Position numbers and translations under genes: made by a program
Assembly (NCBI GenBank): GCA_037447655.1
Contig: JBBHKE010001245.1
Coordinates: 1 to 12,559 of the forward strand
Reading direction: 5' to 3'
DNA: 12,559 nt
Source of the DNA: Zygnema cylindricum
Lineage: Eukaryota > Streptophyta > Zygnematophyceae > Zygnematales > Zygnemataceae
The notes under the pieces: model-generated
Told to the model about the DNA's origin: nothing
The model's database searches: none
The model's input: only the letters and a program-made list of their open reading frames with translations
Shown here: positions 1 to 8,448 of the stretch, one piece after another
Numbering within the stretch: position 1 is the first letter of the stretch
How the letters are laid out: each line of letters opens with the position of its first letter

Positions 1-60
1 ACAAAACAAGTTATAATGACATATACATTAACGCCATCCTAAATGGAATTCAAAATAAAT

Positions 61-68
61 CATACCTG
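61..68 (-). promoter_or_regulatory. Predicted 5' splice donor of the hAT exon
   Basis: On the minus strand the sequence is TCAG|GTATG, with the intron starting at base 65. Sequence loses similarity to hAT proteins exactly at this point, after the DGSG motif, which supports a real donor. The acceptor lies outside the window. Confidence 0.6.
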
Positions 69-486
69 AACCGTCGACCATCGAAAATGGTCGAAGGTCC
101 TCGCAACACATCAATGCCACCATTTTCGCATTTTTATTTCGGTCACCCGTTTTCACCTCCGTTTTTGAAAGAAAATTACGAAGAATTCCTCTAGAACTAT
201 CCATGTCGCCCAAAGCTAAACATGTGTGAGTGTTAATTGTTGAAGTACCGTTTGTTGACTTGTATTGATAAACTACGAAACATGTATTACAAGCCACTAA
301 ACCTCCCCCCTTTACTATGTATTTGTTTGATGTTTTAGTTTCATAGACATGTTCAAATTTTTTCCAACAACTTGAAGTGTTCCTGCTTTCGTTCACTAGG
401 TAATACTGAGCAGTTTCACCATTTTTTGATTTTTGAAGTTCGTTTTGGATTGTAGTTTTAAGAGAAGCGAGAAAGCTTTTGTCCAT
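66..486 (-). CDS. hAT-superfamily transposase, first exon (BED zinc finger, partial gene)
   Basis: The ATG at 486 (context aaaATGG) opens a 140-codon exon. Residues 40-89 form a BED-type zinc finger: Trp41 after SSC, Cys66-x2-Cys69, a GTS turn at 80-82, then His87-x-Cys89. Residues 130-141 read DLRPFSMVDGSG, the motif that follows the BED finger in Hermes/hobo-like hAT transposases (known family feature; hAT enzymes are cut-and-paste DDE transposases and the BED finger binds element DNA). Immediately after, the minus strand reads CAG|GTATGA, a good 5' splice donor, with the exon ending at base 66 in phase 1. Without splicing the frame runs only 11 more codons of unrelated sequence to a stop at 28. 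I infer the catalytic RNase-H-like domain lies in later exons left of the window. The exon itself has no break. It could be a live element or a domesticated ZBED-type host gene. Confidence 0.75.
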
Positions 487-579
487 TTTGGTGTATGACT
501 AGGTTTTGTTTGATTTGTGGTCAAGTTTTTCTAACTTAAATAGCATTCCCATTTATCGATTTATTGTTTGAAACATGTG

Positions 580-862
580 AGTAAGCTAATAATTATGATT
601 TGTCTTGGGAAATTGACGTAATAATTTGATTTCCGCTGATTTATTAACTAATAATGACTACATGTCGCGTGACATTGACATAATAAAATGATATATTTGT
701 GGAAACGCGGTATAAAACGAATATTTGAACTTTGCAATAATGTACGATGTATGAGTAAGCCAATAATTACGACATGTCACGTTATATTGATATAATAATT
801 TGACATATTTTTGGAAACACCGCATAAAGTGCATAATTAACACTTGACAATAGATTACGATT
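580..862. repeat. Diverged tandem repeat, period about 112 bp, upstream of the hAT exon
   Basis: Two adjacent units align along their whole length. Unit 1 starts near 649 (taataatgactacatgtcgc) and unit 2 near 761 (caataattacgacatgtcac). Both continue with ...attgacataat/attgatataat..., then ttggaaac-cgc-taaa, and end in ttgcaataatgtacgat / ttgacaatagattacgat. The CATGTC motif recurs at 661 and 773, exactly 112 bp apart. A third, poorer unit begins around 580 (gagtaagctaataattatga). The array lies 95-375 bp upstream of the hAT start codon on the minus strand, where a promoter or the element's subterminal repeats would lie. No ORF across it looks real. Confidence 0.6.
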
Positions 863-1027
863 TGCGGTTCTTACTTTTTTGTAAGATTCGCGAAATGAAT
901 AGTGTTAGTACTGTGTCAGATTTGCGATGCTAATCATGATGCCACGTACTTCCACGATACCAAAAGTACAAAGAACAATAATGTTGGAAAAAAAAAGTAC
1001 AAAATTTTCATTTTTATTGGTTTTTTG

Positions 1028-1187
1028 TTTGACCGACCGTAACCGACCGTTTTTTTTTTCCCGGTGATTCAACCGACCGTAACCGCCCGATCCCCAAAAT
1101 TTGGCAACGGAATCCGTTCTGGATCCGGCGCAAGCGGTTGTTTAATGGTCGGTCACGGTTTCGGTTGACCGTTTGCGACCTCTGACT
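1028..1187. repeat. GC-rich ACCGACCGTAACCG block, possible end of a hAT-like element
   Basis: The motif aaccgaccgtaaccg or a close variant occurs twice (near 1031 and 1071). An inverted relative occurs near 1148-1170 (ggtcggtcacggtttcggtt). The right edge reads gaccgtttgcgacctctg; on the minus strand this is CAGAGGTCGCAAACGGTC, which fits the hAT terminal pattern YARNG. No matching left terminus or 8-bp duplication was found, so boundaries are guesses. It could instead be a small degraded GC-rich satellite. Confidence 0.3.
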
Positions 1188-1204
1188 AAAGCCATCATCG
1201 AGGG

Positions 1205-1212
1205 CAAAATGA
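1205..1212. repeat. Left 8-bp target site duplication (CAAAATGA)
   Basis: It is identical to 1671-1678 and directly abuts the terminal inverted repeat of the 1213-1670 hAT element. Confidence 0.9.
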
Positions 1213-1670
1213 TAGTGTTTTGTATCGGTAAAAAATCATCGCGATACCTCCAATTCTGATAGTTATCGGTTATCGAACTGTCAGGGATTGCGATATATCG
1301 CTCCGACCAACAAATTCCTTATCGACGATAAGTAGAAAAAACATAGATAGCTATATAATCGTACTTTATTATATACTGTATTATTTTTTTATACTTTATA
1401 TAACGTGGCGTGCCCGTGTAGCAATTACTTCCGTACTATGTAACGAAATAACGGCGGTTAAGTACGACAGAGTAAACCGTACACTTGTACGGTAATAACC
1501 GTACAATTATTACCGATAGTTATCGGTACCTGTGTTATCGCGAACCAACAATATCGGTTTTTTATCAGCGATAACACAGTTTCGATCAATGGTGCCGATA
1601 TATCGATTATCGACAAGCCAAAAAAAGGTACATATCCATTATCGGCAAAACCTTTCGATACACAACACTA
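1213..1670. mobile_element. Non-autonomous hAT element (MITE), 458 bp, with perfect 8-bp TSD
   Basis: The left end reads TAGTGTTTTGTATCG (1213-1227) and the reverse complement of the right end reads TAGTGTTGTGTATCG (1656-1670): 14 of 15 bases match and the ends fit the hAT pattern YARNG. The flanking octamers are identical, CAAAATGA at 1205-1212 and again at 1671-1678, which is the 8-bp target duplication that hAT transposases create. The interior is full of short TATCG/CGATA palindromes, typical of hAT subterminal transposase-binding repeats, and has no coding capacity. It must have been moved in trans. Whether the hAT transposase at 66-486 belongs to the same family cannot be told, because that element's ends are not visible. 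Confidence 0.92.
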
Positions 1671-1678
1671 CAAAATGA
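1671..1678. repeat. Right 8-bp target site duplication (CAAAATGA)
   Basis: It is identical to 1205-1212 and directly abuts the right terminal inverted repeat of the hAT element. Confidence 0.9.
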
Positions 1679-3100
1679 AAACCCTTTATCGCGTATCGAG
1701 TAATAGTGCATGTACTTTAGTGTACAGTTGTTGAGATTTCGATGACATTCCAAAAAGTTTGGTCTACGGTAGTACCATTACATTTGTGCTTTTTGTACGT
1801 TTCAAAATTTACAACTGTTGGTTTCAAACAATGTTGAAACATTTCAACCAAGCGGTGGTTTCCATTAATTTCTAACTAGTACTGAGCCCGGTTTGGGTTG
1901 AAACTACTCAAACACAAAGTATAAAACACTTATGTACCATCCACCCAAAGGAAATCGTGAGCGGTTTAATATTGTATAGTTTAGTCATTGAACACTCACC
2001 GGCTGACAGTTGTGGGATTGGAAACGAAGTCCATGTAGGTTCTAAATTTTTTAGCTATGTTAAACTTGATTGGATTCCGCTAGAATTTGGCGTAAATCGT
2101 AAAGTTGTTCCTGTATATGGGAAAATTGTGCTTAATTGTATAAATTTTTTACTTTCGGCAACAAGCAGTTTTAACAAAATTCAACTAGGTAAGACTTGAC
2201 TTACTTTTATTTTAAGGTGGTGGATGTTATAAACTACCCATTCTTTTGCCACTTTGATGCTTACATTTCAAATCTGAACAGTTTGGTTTGAAGTTAATTG
2301 TACAATCATGATATAAAATAAATCATACAGGTTTATAATATGAAGTATATATAGTACCATTTAGCCTACTAATCTGTAGAATACTTTAGTTAAACATACA
2401 AATGGGACTATCAAATTTTGAGAACATTCTAAGATTCATAGGCTTAAATAAGTTGGTTTTAGATTCTCGAGGAAACTCGACCATTAAATATATGTTCGAT
2501 TCAATTTTATGCACCCAAAAGCATAAAACCTTAATGTTTTTGGCACAACAATTAGGGTTTAAATTTTCAAGAAATACACTTACTCATTGTTCAAAGTTTC
2601 GTACACGCACAAATTTGTTTCTACTCTAAAAATATACATGGTGTTTTAAACTTCAAAATATTCCCCATACCTGTAAGAAAGTACAACAATTTAAACTCGT
2701 GCAAAGTTCAAACATTAAAAAGTGAAAAAAATGCTTTGAAATACCTCCAAAAATCCTTTGGCATTTGGATCATTTGAAGACACAATTTGTGGATATATTT
2801 CGAATTATTGACCCTTACCTTTTGAGGTTCGTCAAAGGGAATGCAACAAATTGTAATTTCGGCATATATGTATGTACCCATTATCGGCAAAAATAAAACA
2901 ACAAATTGTAATTCCACGGATTTTTTCCAAATTCTTAGTTATGGTTTTCTCCGAGAATTGAACAAACTCACGTGTAAAGACAAATGTAAGGGTCAATCTT
3001 TATTTTAAGAAACTACGAAATGATTTATAGAGCATTATTCTTATACACTAACTTTATCTGCAACAAAGCAAGTTTGTACAATTAATACAATGATACTTCG
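1679..3100. other. AT-rich stretch with no recognisable feature
   Basis: Short open frames at 1957-2199 (GTG start), 2402-2629 (plus) and 2708-2917 (minus) have no recognisable motif and look like chance ORFs. Small details only: the inverted repeat gtttcaa/ttgaaac (1821-1827/1834-1840); a direct repeat of caacaaattgtaatt-c near 2844 and 2899; and the 15-mer ccattatcggcaaaa near 2879, which also occurs inside the right end of the hAT element near 1637, so a decayed relative may be present. The left part could include the lost 3' LTR of the copia relic at 3100-4240, but I cannot show it. Confidence 0.5.
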
Positions 3101-4240
3101 ATCAGCACATTGTTGCCTAACATTCTCACTTTCACCATGGGAATCTTGGCGCCCTGTCACAACAGGCGTGACTTCTCTCTCCCTTAATAAAAACATGTTA
3201 CCTCACCAACTTACTAGGCATGTTATTCGCTTTCTATACTGTATTCAAACCCACCAAATTTTGGACCAACGTTATACAACGTAAACTCTATAAAAAGACA
3301 TTGATAAACCCAAAAACGGAAATTAACTCTCCTAACATTTCTTTCACGAAAACTGAAGCCTCCTCAACGTGGCACGTTGCCATGTACTTGGCCTTTGTGA
3401 AACTCAACGCCACTGTTGGTTAGAGCTAGGAGAGATAGGAAATCCACAAAACTATTGCTCCACCAAAAACAGGCATAGCCTAAGGTAATATTTTTTAAAT
3501 CAAAGTCGGAGCCCCATTTGACATCACTATAGACATAATACTCGTAACAGTCGTAATTTACCACTAGATTGGAACACCGAAGTATTACGTAAGGTATGAT
3601 TTTAGTAGAAGAAGATTCGCTTCACGCTTTCTCTATGAATATTCTATGGGGCCTAACACTATCAAATGATAAAAGAAATTGCAACCAAAATGTCAGGCCT
3701 TATTCTCACACTAATCTACATGAGATAGTTTTATTTCTCTATGTATTTTACATCCACAAAACTCGTAGTGATGATATCTTGGGATTAAAGTAATCACAAC
3801 ATGGTGGATGTTTAACATCCATCATCGAGAATCGCGCCTAACACCTCTTTATAATAAAATTCCCCACTTAATTTCCTATTTTCTAAACGATCAAGTATGA
3901 CTCCAATTCCTAAAATATATTTCATTTCACGCATATGCGTCACATCTAAATAGATACTCTAATACTTATTTAACTCATTATTTCTCTCCAAGTTATAAGA
4001 CAACATAATGAAGTCGTGAACATTGGGAGAAATTATGATATGGCCTTCCCTTTCACCTTTCACATACACTACGGAATAGCAAACTGTGCTAAAAAAACCA
4101 AAGTTTGTGAACATGTTCTATAGTTGCAGATACGAAGTCCTTGATGCTTTTTGTAGGTCATACAACGATTTCTATTTTCACCACACCATAGCGGGTTTTG
4201 ATGTTATCCCCTTTCCAGTTTATAAATCAAGGTTATCATT
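3100..4240 (-). pseudogene. Ancient copia pol relic: reverse transcriptase to RNase H, many stops and frameshifts
   Basis: Read on the minus strand across frames, the order of Ty1/copia motifs is intact. SLYDLQKASRTSYLQ (about 4170, family SLYGLKQA-R-WY); a KGE...IIISPNVHDFIMLSYN block (about 4060-4010) where NVHD stands in place of the catalytic YVDD; MREMKYILGIGVILDR (about 3930-3885, family LGE-KYILGI). Then IRPDILVAISF near 3695 (family TRPDIA-AV) followed by VKRI; then in RNase H YSDVKWGSDFDLKNITLGY (about 3540-3485, family YSDADW-GD--RKSTSGY); then HVEEASVFVKEMLGEL near 3350. Only 3364-3564 is open for any length. The RT active-site change and the stops show it is dead. It is far more decayed than the copia element at 8940-11640, so it is an older, separate insertion. 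Its LTRs, integrase and gag are not recognisable. Confidence 0.75.
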
Positions 4241-4499
4241 TAGAAAAGTTGTCTCTTAATCCATTAGATGGATATGGTTCTTTCGACCTACTAGGCCACA
4301 AATCATCTAAAATGATTAAATTTGGCAAGGCGTAGGGTCTTGTATAGTCCGCTTCATTTTGATGGCAAACCATACAACAAAATTTGGTTTATTTCACAAC
4401 CCTACCAAAAAATAATTTGGTCTTGCATCCACTACTCCAACCCTTTCGTAGTAATAACGCCACCTACCTAACGCCATTATCCGCCAACTTCTTAAACGC
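4241..4499. other. No assignable feature between the copia relic and the Harbinger-like MITE
   Basis: This could be further decayed upstream pol of the relic on the minus strand, but no copia motif is legible. Nothing else stands out. Confidence 0.4.
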
Positions 4500-4502
4500 T
4501 TA

Positions 4503-5203
4503 GGCCTATTTTCATTAAGCGGTCCCAGTAAACATGCGGATACGTCTATTTCTACTGTTTACTGGCACGACCTTCCATTATGTGGTACCAGTAGACATTG
4601 TTTCTCAATTTTGATTGAAGCCACGTAGGTTAACTTCAGATTCTCAAAATCTATAAACATTCTTCAAGCTGAAAATCTGTACATAATATTTGTACGGGCA
4701 GAGGTAGTTAATGATATGTACAAACATTTCGCGACCAGATTATAATTTTGAAATTGAAAATCAGAATTTCAAAAACGAATGTCAAAAAGGCGCCGCAAAT
4801 TTTTAAGGTTAGTGGATATTAGAAGGAGCGTGCGAAGATTTTTTGGTCGACCTTCATACACCTTGGCGGAAGGCACATAGAGTGTAGGACGTGTTTGATT
4901 CTCATCGCCTGTTCGTGGTGGATTTTTGTTTACTTTTCACGTGTACCAATGGTACGCGACCAGTGTGAAGAGACTCTCCTCAGCAGGAGAGTCTCTTCAC
5001 ACTTGACGATGTGCGTGATTGTTTCGCGAATCTAAAAAAGTGAAAAATCCAACGGTCGATACTTACGCCTATAATATTGGAGCCATCCAGTAGACATGTT
5101 TTGTCATGTTTCGTCTGACAAAAACAAAAATTGGTACGAATCTGTACGAAATCGTACGGCTTCCAGTAAACAACCCCACTTTTCCTCTAATGGAAGTTCA
5201 CCC
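4503..5203. mobile_element. PIF/Harbinger-like MITE, copy A (701 bp)
   Basis: It aligns over its whole length with copy B at 5862-7072 apart from B's insert. Shared blocks include ggtcccagtaaacatgcgga, cttcaagctgaaaatct, gtcaaaaaggcgccgcaa, cacgtgtaccaatgg, and the end tccagtaaacaaccc followed by ctctaatggaagttcaccc. The termini are inverted: left GGCCTATTTTCATTA-G (decayed; copy B has GGCCTGTTCTCCATTAGG) against right-end reverse complement GGGTGAACTTCCATTAGAGG. The flanking triplets are TTA (4500-4502) and TAA (5204-5206). A 3-bp TWA target site with GG-initial inverted ends fits PIF/Harbinger (known family rule). There is no coding capacity. A long perfect hairpin lies near the middle. Confidence 0.75.
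4963..5002. repeat. Perfect 18-bp hairpin inside MITE copy A
   Basis: The arms gtgtgaagagactctcct (4963-4980) and aggagagtctcttcacac (4985-5002) are exact reverse complements with a 4-base loop (cagc). The same hairpin is kept in copy B at 6833-6878, so it belongs to the family. Confidence 0.9.
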
Positions 5204-5206
5204 TAA

Positions 5207-5699
5207 TAATATACTTTTTGAGAGGTGTCATGCATATATTGAATGTATGAACTAGAAAATGTTTTGTATCATACAATTCAGCTACAATAAAATAAGCTTT
5301 AAAGCTCAAAGCCTCAAACAATTAGAAAGGTACGATGACACCACAGGGTACGGGAGGATACGCCATACCGAATCAGCGTCGCCGCAGTACAACTGGTTAC
5401 ATGGATGTATCGGATTTTCAGAATGGACATTGACCGTGCCAATATAGTTTCTTTCGATAACGATCGTACAAGAAAATCGCATTATACAAAAAATAGTTCA
5501 ACATTTGAGATGGTAATTGCATGTGTATCTGCGATGTACCGTATGTATTATCGTACAGGATGTACGAAATCCGAATGCATCAAGTTCTTTCGATTGTCAA
5601 CATCGAACTCTTCTGAATATTGTATAATATCTATCAATGAGTGACGATACGCATGGCTATGCCAATTTAGTATTTTACATATTGCCATTGTGAAATTGC
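5207..5699. other. Spacer between the two MITE copies, no recognisable feature
   Basis: Two open frames (5259-5447 and 5405-5644, plus) show no motif, signal or domain that I recognise, and neither has a match in the rest of the window. I treat them as chance ORFs. Confidence 0.45.
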
Positions 5700-5858
5700 T
5701 AGTGTTGGGCATCGGGTAATTTCATATCGCGATAATTTCGATATTCGATATATCAAATATCGATCGAGTAAATTCCTCGATATATCGTACCGAGACCAAC
5801 ATAAATCATCGCGATATATATCGCGATATATTGTATTTTAAAAATTTAATATTTTATA
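5700..5858. mobile_element. hAT-like element fragment (left end), interrupted by MITE copy B
   Basis: It starts TAGTGTTGGGCATCGGG, sharing TAGTGTT and the ATCG pattern with the ends of the complete hAT element at 1213-1670. It continues with dense TATCG/CGATA palindromes. The block cgatatatcg-ac-gagaccaaca (5779-5801) resembles gcgatatatcgctccgaccaaca (1289-1311) of the complete element, so the two are related. No matching right terminus or duplicate of the left flank (gaaattgc) was found after MITE copy B, so the right half is lost or beyond recognition. Confidence 0.55.
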
Positions 5859-6070
5859 TTAGGCCTGTTCTCCATTAGGCGGTCCCAGTAAACATGCGGA
5901 TACGTCTATTTCTAGTGTTTACTGGCACGACCTTCCATTATGTTGTGCCAATAGACATCGTTTCTCAATTATGATTGGCGCCACGTAGGTTAGTTTTCAA
6001 ATTCTTAAAATCTAGAAATATTCTTCAAGCTGAAAATCTATACGTAATATTTGTAGGGGTGGAGGTACAC

Positions 6071-6579
6071 CGCCAATCGTTATTAGCGTGTAAGTTTTTT
6101 AGCGTATAAAAATAATTACCGTGGTGTACGCTATTTAAGAATTCAAAAATTTAAAAAAAAATCATACATTCTAATTGTTTGATTATGGTAATTTGGATCT
6201 TTGAAAAAATAAATGTCGGTCGCAAACATGCTTACACTAATATAGGTCTCCGTACACAATCTGACAAATCGTACATTCACACGGTCGAAACTCGGCTGTC
6301 GGACGAATATGTGCGAACGAGATTTTTTACGTCCTAGGTTATTTTCCTTTTTATAACGCACATTCTCATGCGTCCGCGGTTACTAAAACTAATTTATTGT
6401 ATTTTTTAACTTAAAAAGGTACATTTATGTACGGTCTGACACTCTACACCACTCTATATTTAAGAGACAACGTATCAAAAATAACCCTAAATAATAAAGA
6501 AAAAATAGAATGAACTACACTAATGGAGAATAAAAAAAGTGGACTAATTAACGTACACAACGCTAATATGATGTGGGCG
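6071..6579. mobile_element. Insert nested in MITE copy B, with imperfect inverted ends
   Basis: Copy A lacks this segment: its match to B breaks after gaggta (6062-6067) and resumes near 6588. The left edge reads CGCCAATCGTTATTAGCGT (6071-6089). The reverse complement of the right edge (6579 leftward) reads CGCCCACATCATATTAGCGT, so the edges are imperfect inverted repeats sharing CGCC and ATTAGCGT. No clean target duplication is visible. Inside, CTAATGGAGAA (6520-6530) matches an inverted copy of the Harbinger-like terminal motif TTCTCCATTAG, so the insert may itself contain part of a related element. Confidence 0.45.
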
Positions 6580-6832
6580 AAGCAGACTAGTACGAAAATT
6601 TTGCGACCATATATTAAATTTGAAATTGAAAATCAAAATTTCGACAAGGAATGTCAAAAAGGCGCCGCAAACTTTTAAGGTCATCGGATGTTAGAAGAAG
6701 AGTGCGAAGATATTTTGGTTAACCTTCATACACCGTGGCAGAAGACACATGGCGTGTACGACGTGTTCGATTCACATTGCTTGTTGATGGTGATTTTTTT
6801 TTCTATTTTTCACGTGTACCAATGGTGCGTGA

Positions 6833-6878
6833 CCAGTGTGAAGAAACTCTCCTCCCGAGGAGAGTCTCTTTACACTGG
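6833..6878. repeat. Conserved hairpin inside MITE copy B (22-bp stem, two mismatches)
   Basis: The left arm ccagtgtgaagaaactctcctc (6833-6854) pairs with gaggagagtctctttacactgg (6857-6878) with two mismatched positions and a 2-base loop. It is equivalent to 4963-5002 in copy A. Confidence 0.85.
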
Positions 6879-7075
6879 ACGATGTGCGTAATTGCGTCGC
6901 AAATCTTAAAAAGTTAAAAATCCAACAAACGACATTTACTCATATTATATTGGAGCCATCCATAGACATGCTTCGTCCTGTTTCGTCTAACAAAAAAAAA
7001 ATAGTACGAATTTGTACGAAATCATACAGCGTCCAGTAAACAACCCACTATTTCTCTAATGGAAGTTCACCCTTA

Positions 7076-7424
7076 TTATGTTGTTTTAGCGATAAAGACA
7101 AATTTTGTGATATGTGAGCACGACGTGATTCTCGTTCCGCGACTTAAGGTAACGCCGCAAAATGTAACCGATAAAAAAGAACTAATACTTTAATTCATAT
7201 AGTTACTTATTTAGTACGTACTACGTGCAGAACTTCACATACGAAAATTTGAAATTTCATACTAATTTAGTCAAAGTATGATATGAAAAAAAAAATTGCA
7301 AACTGTTCATGAAGGCAGGAATACCTACCAATCTGCAATCTGCGCGCAAATTCGTATAATTATTTATTCTTGTTTTTAGGGTTTAGTTTTGAACTGTTTG
7401 AAATGAGATTCTTTACTTTTATTT
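7076..7424. other. AT-rich spacer, no recognisable feature
   Basis: This could be the displaced remainder of the hAT-like fragment that starts at 5700, but the TATCG palindromes do not resume here. Only short A and T runs are notable. Confidence 0.4.
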
Positions 7425-7580
7425 TTATGAATTATTTTATGAAGTGTACAAAATGTGAATTTTATTCTTATTTTTATTAATTATTTTTGGAAGTGTACAA
7501 AGCGATAATTTTTTTTTTTTTTTTTATTAATTATTTTATGAAGTGTACAAATTGTGAATTCTTATTATTATTTTTATTAA
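7425..7580. repeat. AT-rich tandem repeat, three units of about 50 bp
   Basis: The core gaagtgtacaaa recurs at 7441, 7490 and 7539. Each core is followed by a T-rich run ending in ttttattaatt and preceded by attatttt. The middle unit contains a run of about 20 T. The open frame at 7487-7723 is an artefact of this and the next repeat. Confidence 0.8.
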
Positions 7581-7924
7581 TTGGAGTAGCAGTAGCTAGT
7601 ACTACTAAGTGCAGTAGCACTGCCAACAGCTATTACTACTGGAAGCAGTTGCAGCTAGTCCAAGCTAGTCCCAGTTGCAGTAACACTAGTACTAACACTA
7701 GTACTGGCAGCAGATGCACCTAGTACTGGCAGCTGCAATAGTACTAATACTGGCATAAGCTAGCACTAGCAGCTGCAGCTAGTACTAGGTGTAGGCATAA
7801 GCACTAGCTGGTACTACTAGCTACAATATCACTAGTACTGGCAGCAGCTACACCTAGTACAAGCAGATGCAATAGTACTAGCACTGGCATAAGCTAGTAA
7901 TAGCAACTACAGCTAGTGCAATTC
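7581..7924. repeat. Degenerate CTAGTA/GCAGC-rich array with a 134-bp tandem duplication
   Basis: The stretch is built from ctagta, cagcag, gcactag and similar words, with many CTAG sites. A larger duplication is superimposed: actagtactggcagcag occurs at 7697-7713 and again at 7831-7847, and the following text (cacctagta, gcaatagtacta, ctggcataagctag) stays in register, giving a 134-bp unit. The array ends abruptly where the copia LTR begins at 7925. I see no coding potential. Confidence 0.75.
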
Positions 7925-8130
7925 TGTGTCCTCTATTGGACAACAGAATACAGAAAGCCTCTAGATAGTGTTTAACTAACCCACTTCAAGCCACGATCCT
8001 TGCTTCCCAAGATGGCAAACAGAAAGTTTGACATCACCTCTATGCAGCCTGACTCCCTTGAGTCCGTAGCAAAAAGAATCACTGAAAACAGCTAACTAGC
8101 CGATAAGTTATGAGCTGGCAAAAATGCCAA

Positions 8131-8155
8131 TTTTATACAAAGCTCTCTTAGAGAG
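8131..8155 (-). promoter_or_regulatory. Predicted LTR core promoter (TATAAAA with adjacent CT/GA inverted repeat)
   Basis: On the minus strand ctctct-n-agagag (8155-8143) is followed by TTTGTATAAAATTGG. In the right-hand LTR segment the ctctct/agagag arms are kept (11842-11847/11851-11856), but the TATA has become GTACAAAA. The position, about four-fifths into the LTR, suits a U3/R border. This is inference from position and motif only. Confidence 0.45.
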
Positions 8156-8448
8156 AGAAGACTATCTACCAGATTTTCCTAAATCCTAAATCCCTCTCAC
8201 AACCCCTGTCTACTGAAGTACAGACCAATTACATGACTCTAAAGTACAGAAAGGTACAATGGCCGGTGTCCTTTCTGTACGACCTGTGTACGACAAGGCC
8301 ACTGAGCAGACGCGTGTCACTTTTCCACTCGTCCTTATGTTCCGCGGAATTCCCGCGACCAAATATCATCTCTCCACGTGGCACCGGGTCATGACACGTC
8401 CATAAACGTCAAAGTGACCATTCCACGATCTCGGTAGTGATATGCGCC

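Larger units (their letters stand above)
5862..7072. mobile_element. PIF/Harbinger-like MITE, copy B, carrying an internal insertion (1211 bp)
   Basis: This is the better-preserved pair of ends: left GGCCTGTTCTCCATTAGG, right-end reverse complement GGGTGAACTTCCATTAGAG. The flanking triplets are identical, TTA at 5859-5861 and TTA at 7073-7075, as expected for PIF/Harbinger. The first ~205 bp match copy A from 4503, and the last ~480 bp match copy A to 5203. Between them lies about 510 bp absent from A. The apparent ORFs at 6143-6361, 6688-6891 and 6735-6917 lie in the insert or in sequence shared with copy A and show no protein motif. Copy B inserted into the hAT-like fragment that begins at 5700. 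Confidence 0.8.

Noticed and set aside
1957-2199. 80-codon plus-strand ORF followed by AG|GTAAGA, a possible exon with splice donor
   Set aside because: It needs a GTG start or an upstream acceptor, shows no domain, and has no partner exon that I can support.
2402-2629. 75-codon plus-strand ORF starting at a proper ATG
   Set aside because: There is no recognisable motif, the composition is AT-driven, and it lies in repeat-rich DNA. Chance is the simplest explanation.
3090-3423. Two overlapping plus-strand ORFs
   Set aside because: They are antisense to the decayed copia RNase H that reads on the minus strand.
5405-5644. 79-codon plus-strand ORF in the spacer between the MITE copies
   Set aside because: There is no motif, signal peptide or repeat relation. 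It overlaps another chance frame at 5259-5447.
7487-7723. 78-codon ORF with a poly-Phe/Leu start resembling a signal peptide, then Ser/Thr-rich sequence
   Set aside because: The hydrophobic run is a poly-T tract in the 50-bp repeat, and the Ser/Thr part is the CTAGTA array. It uses a non-ATG start.
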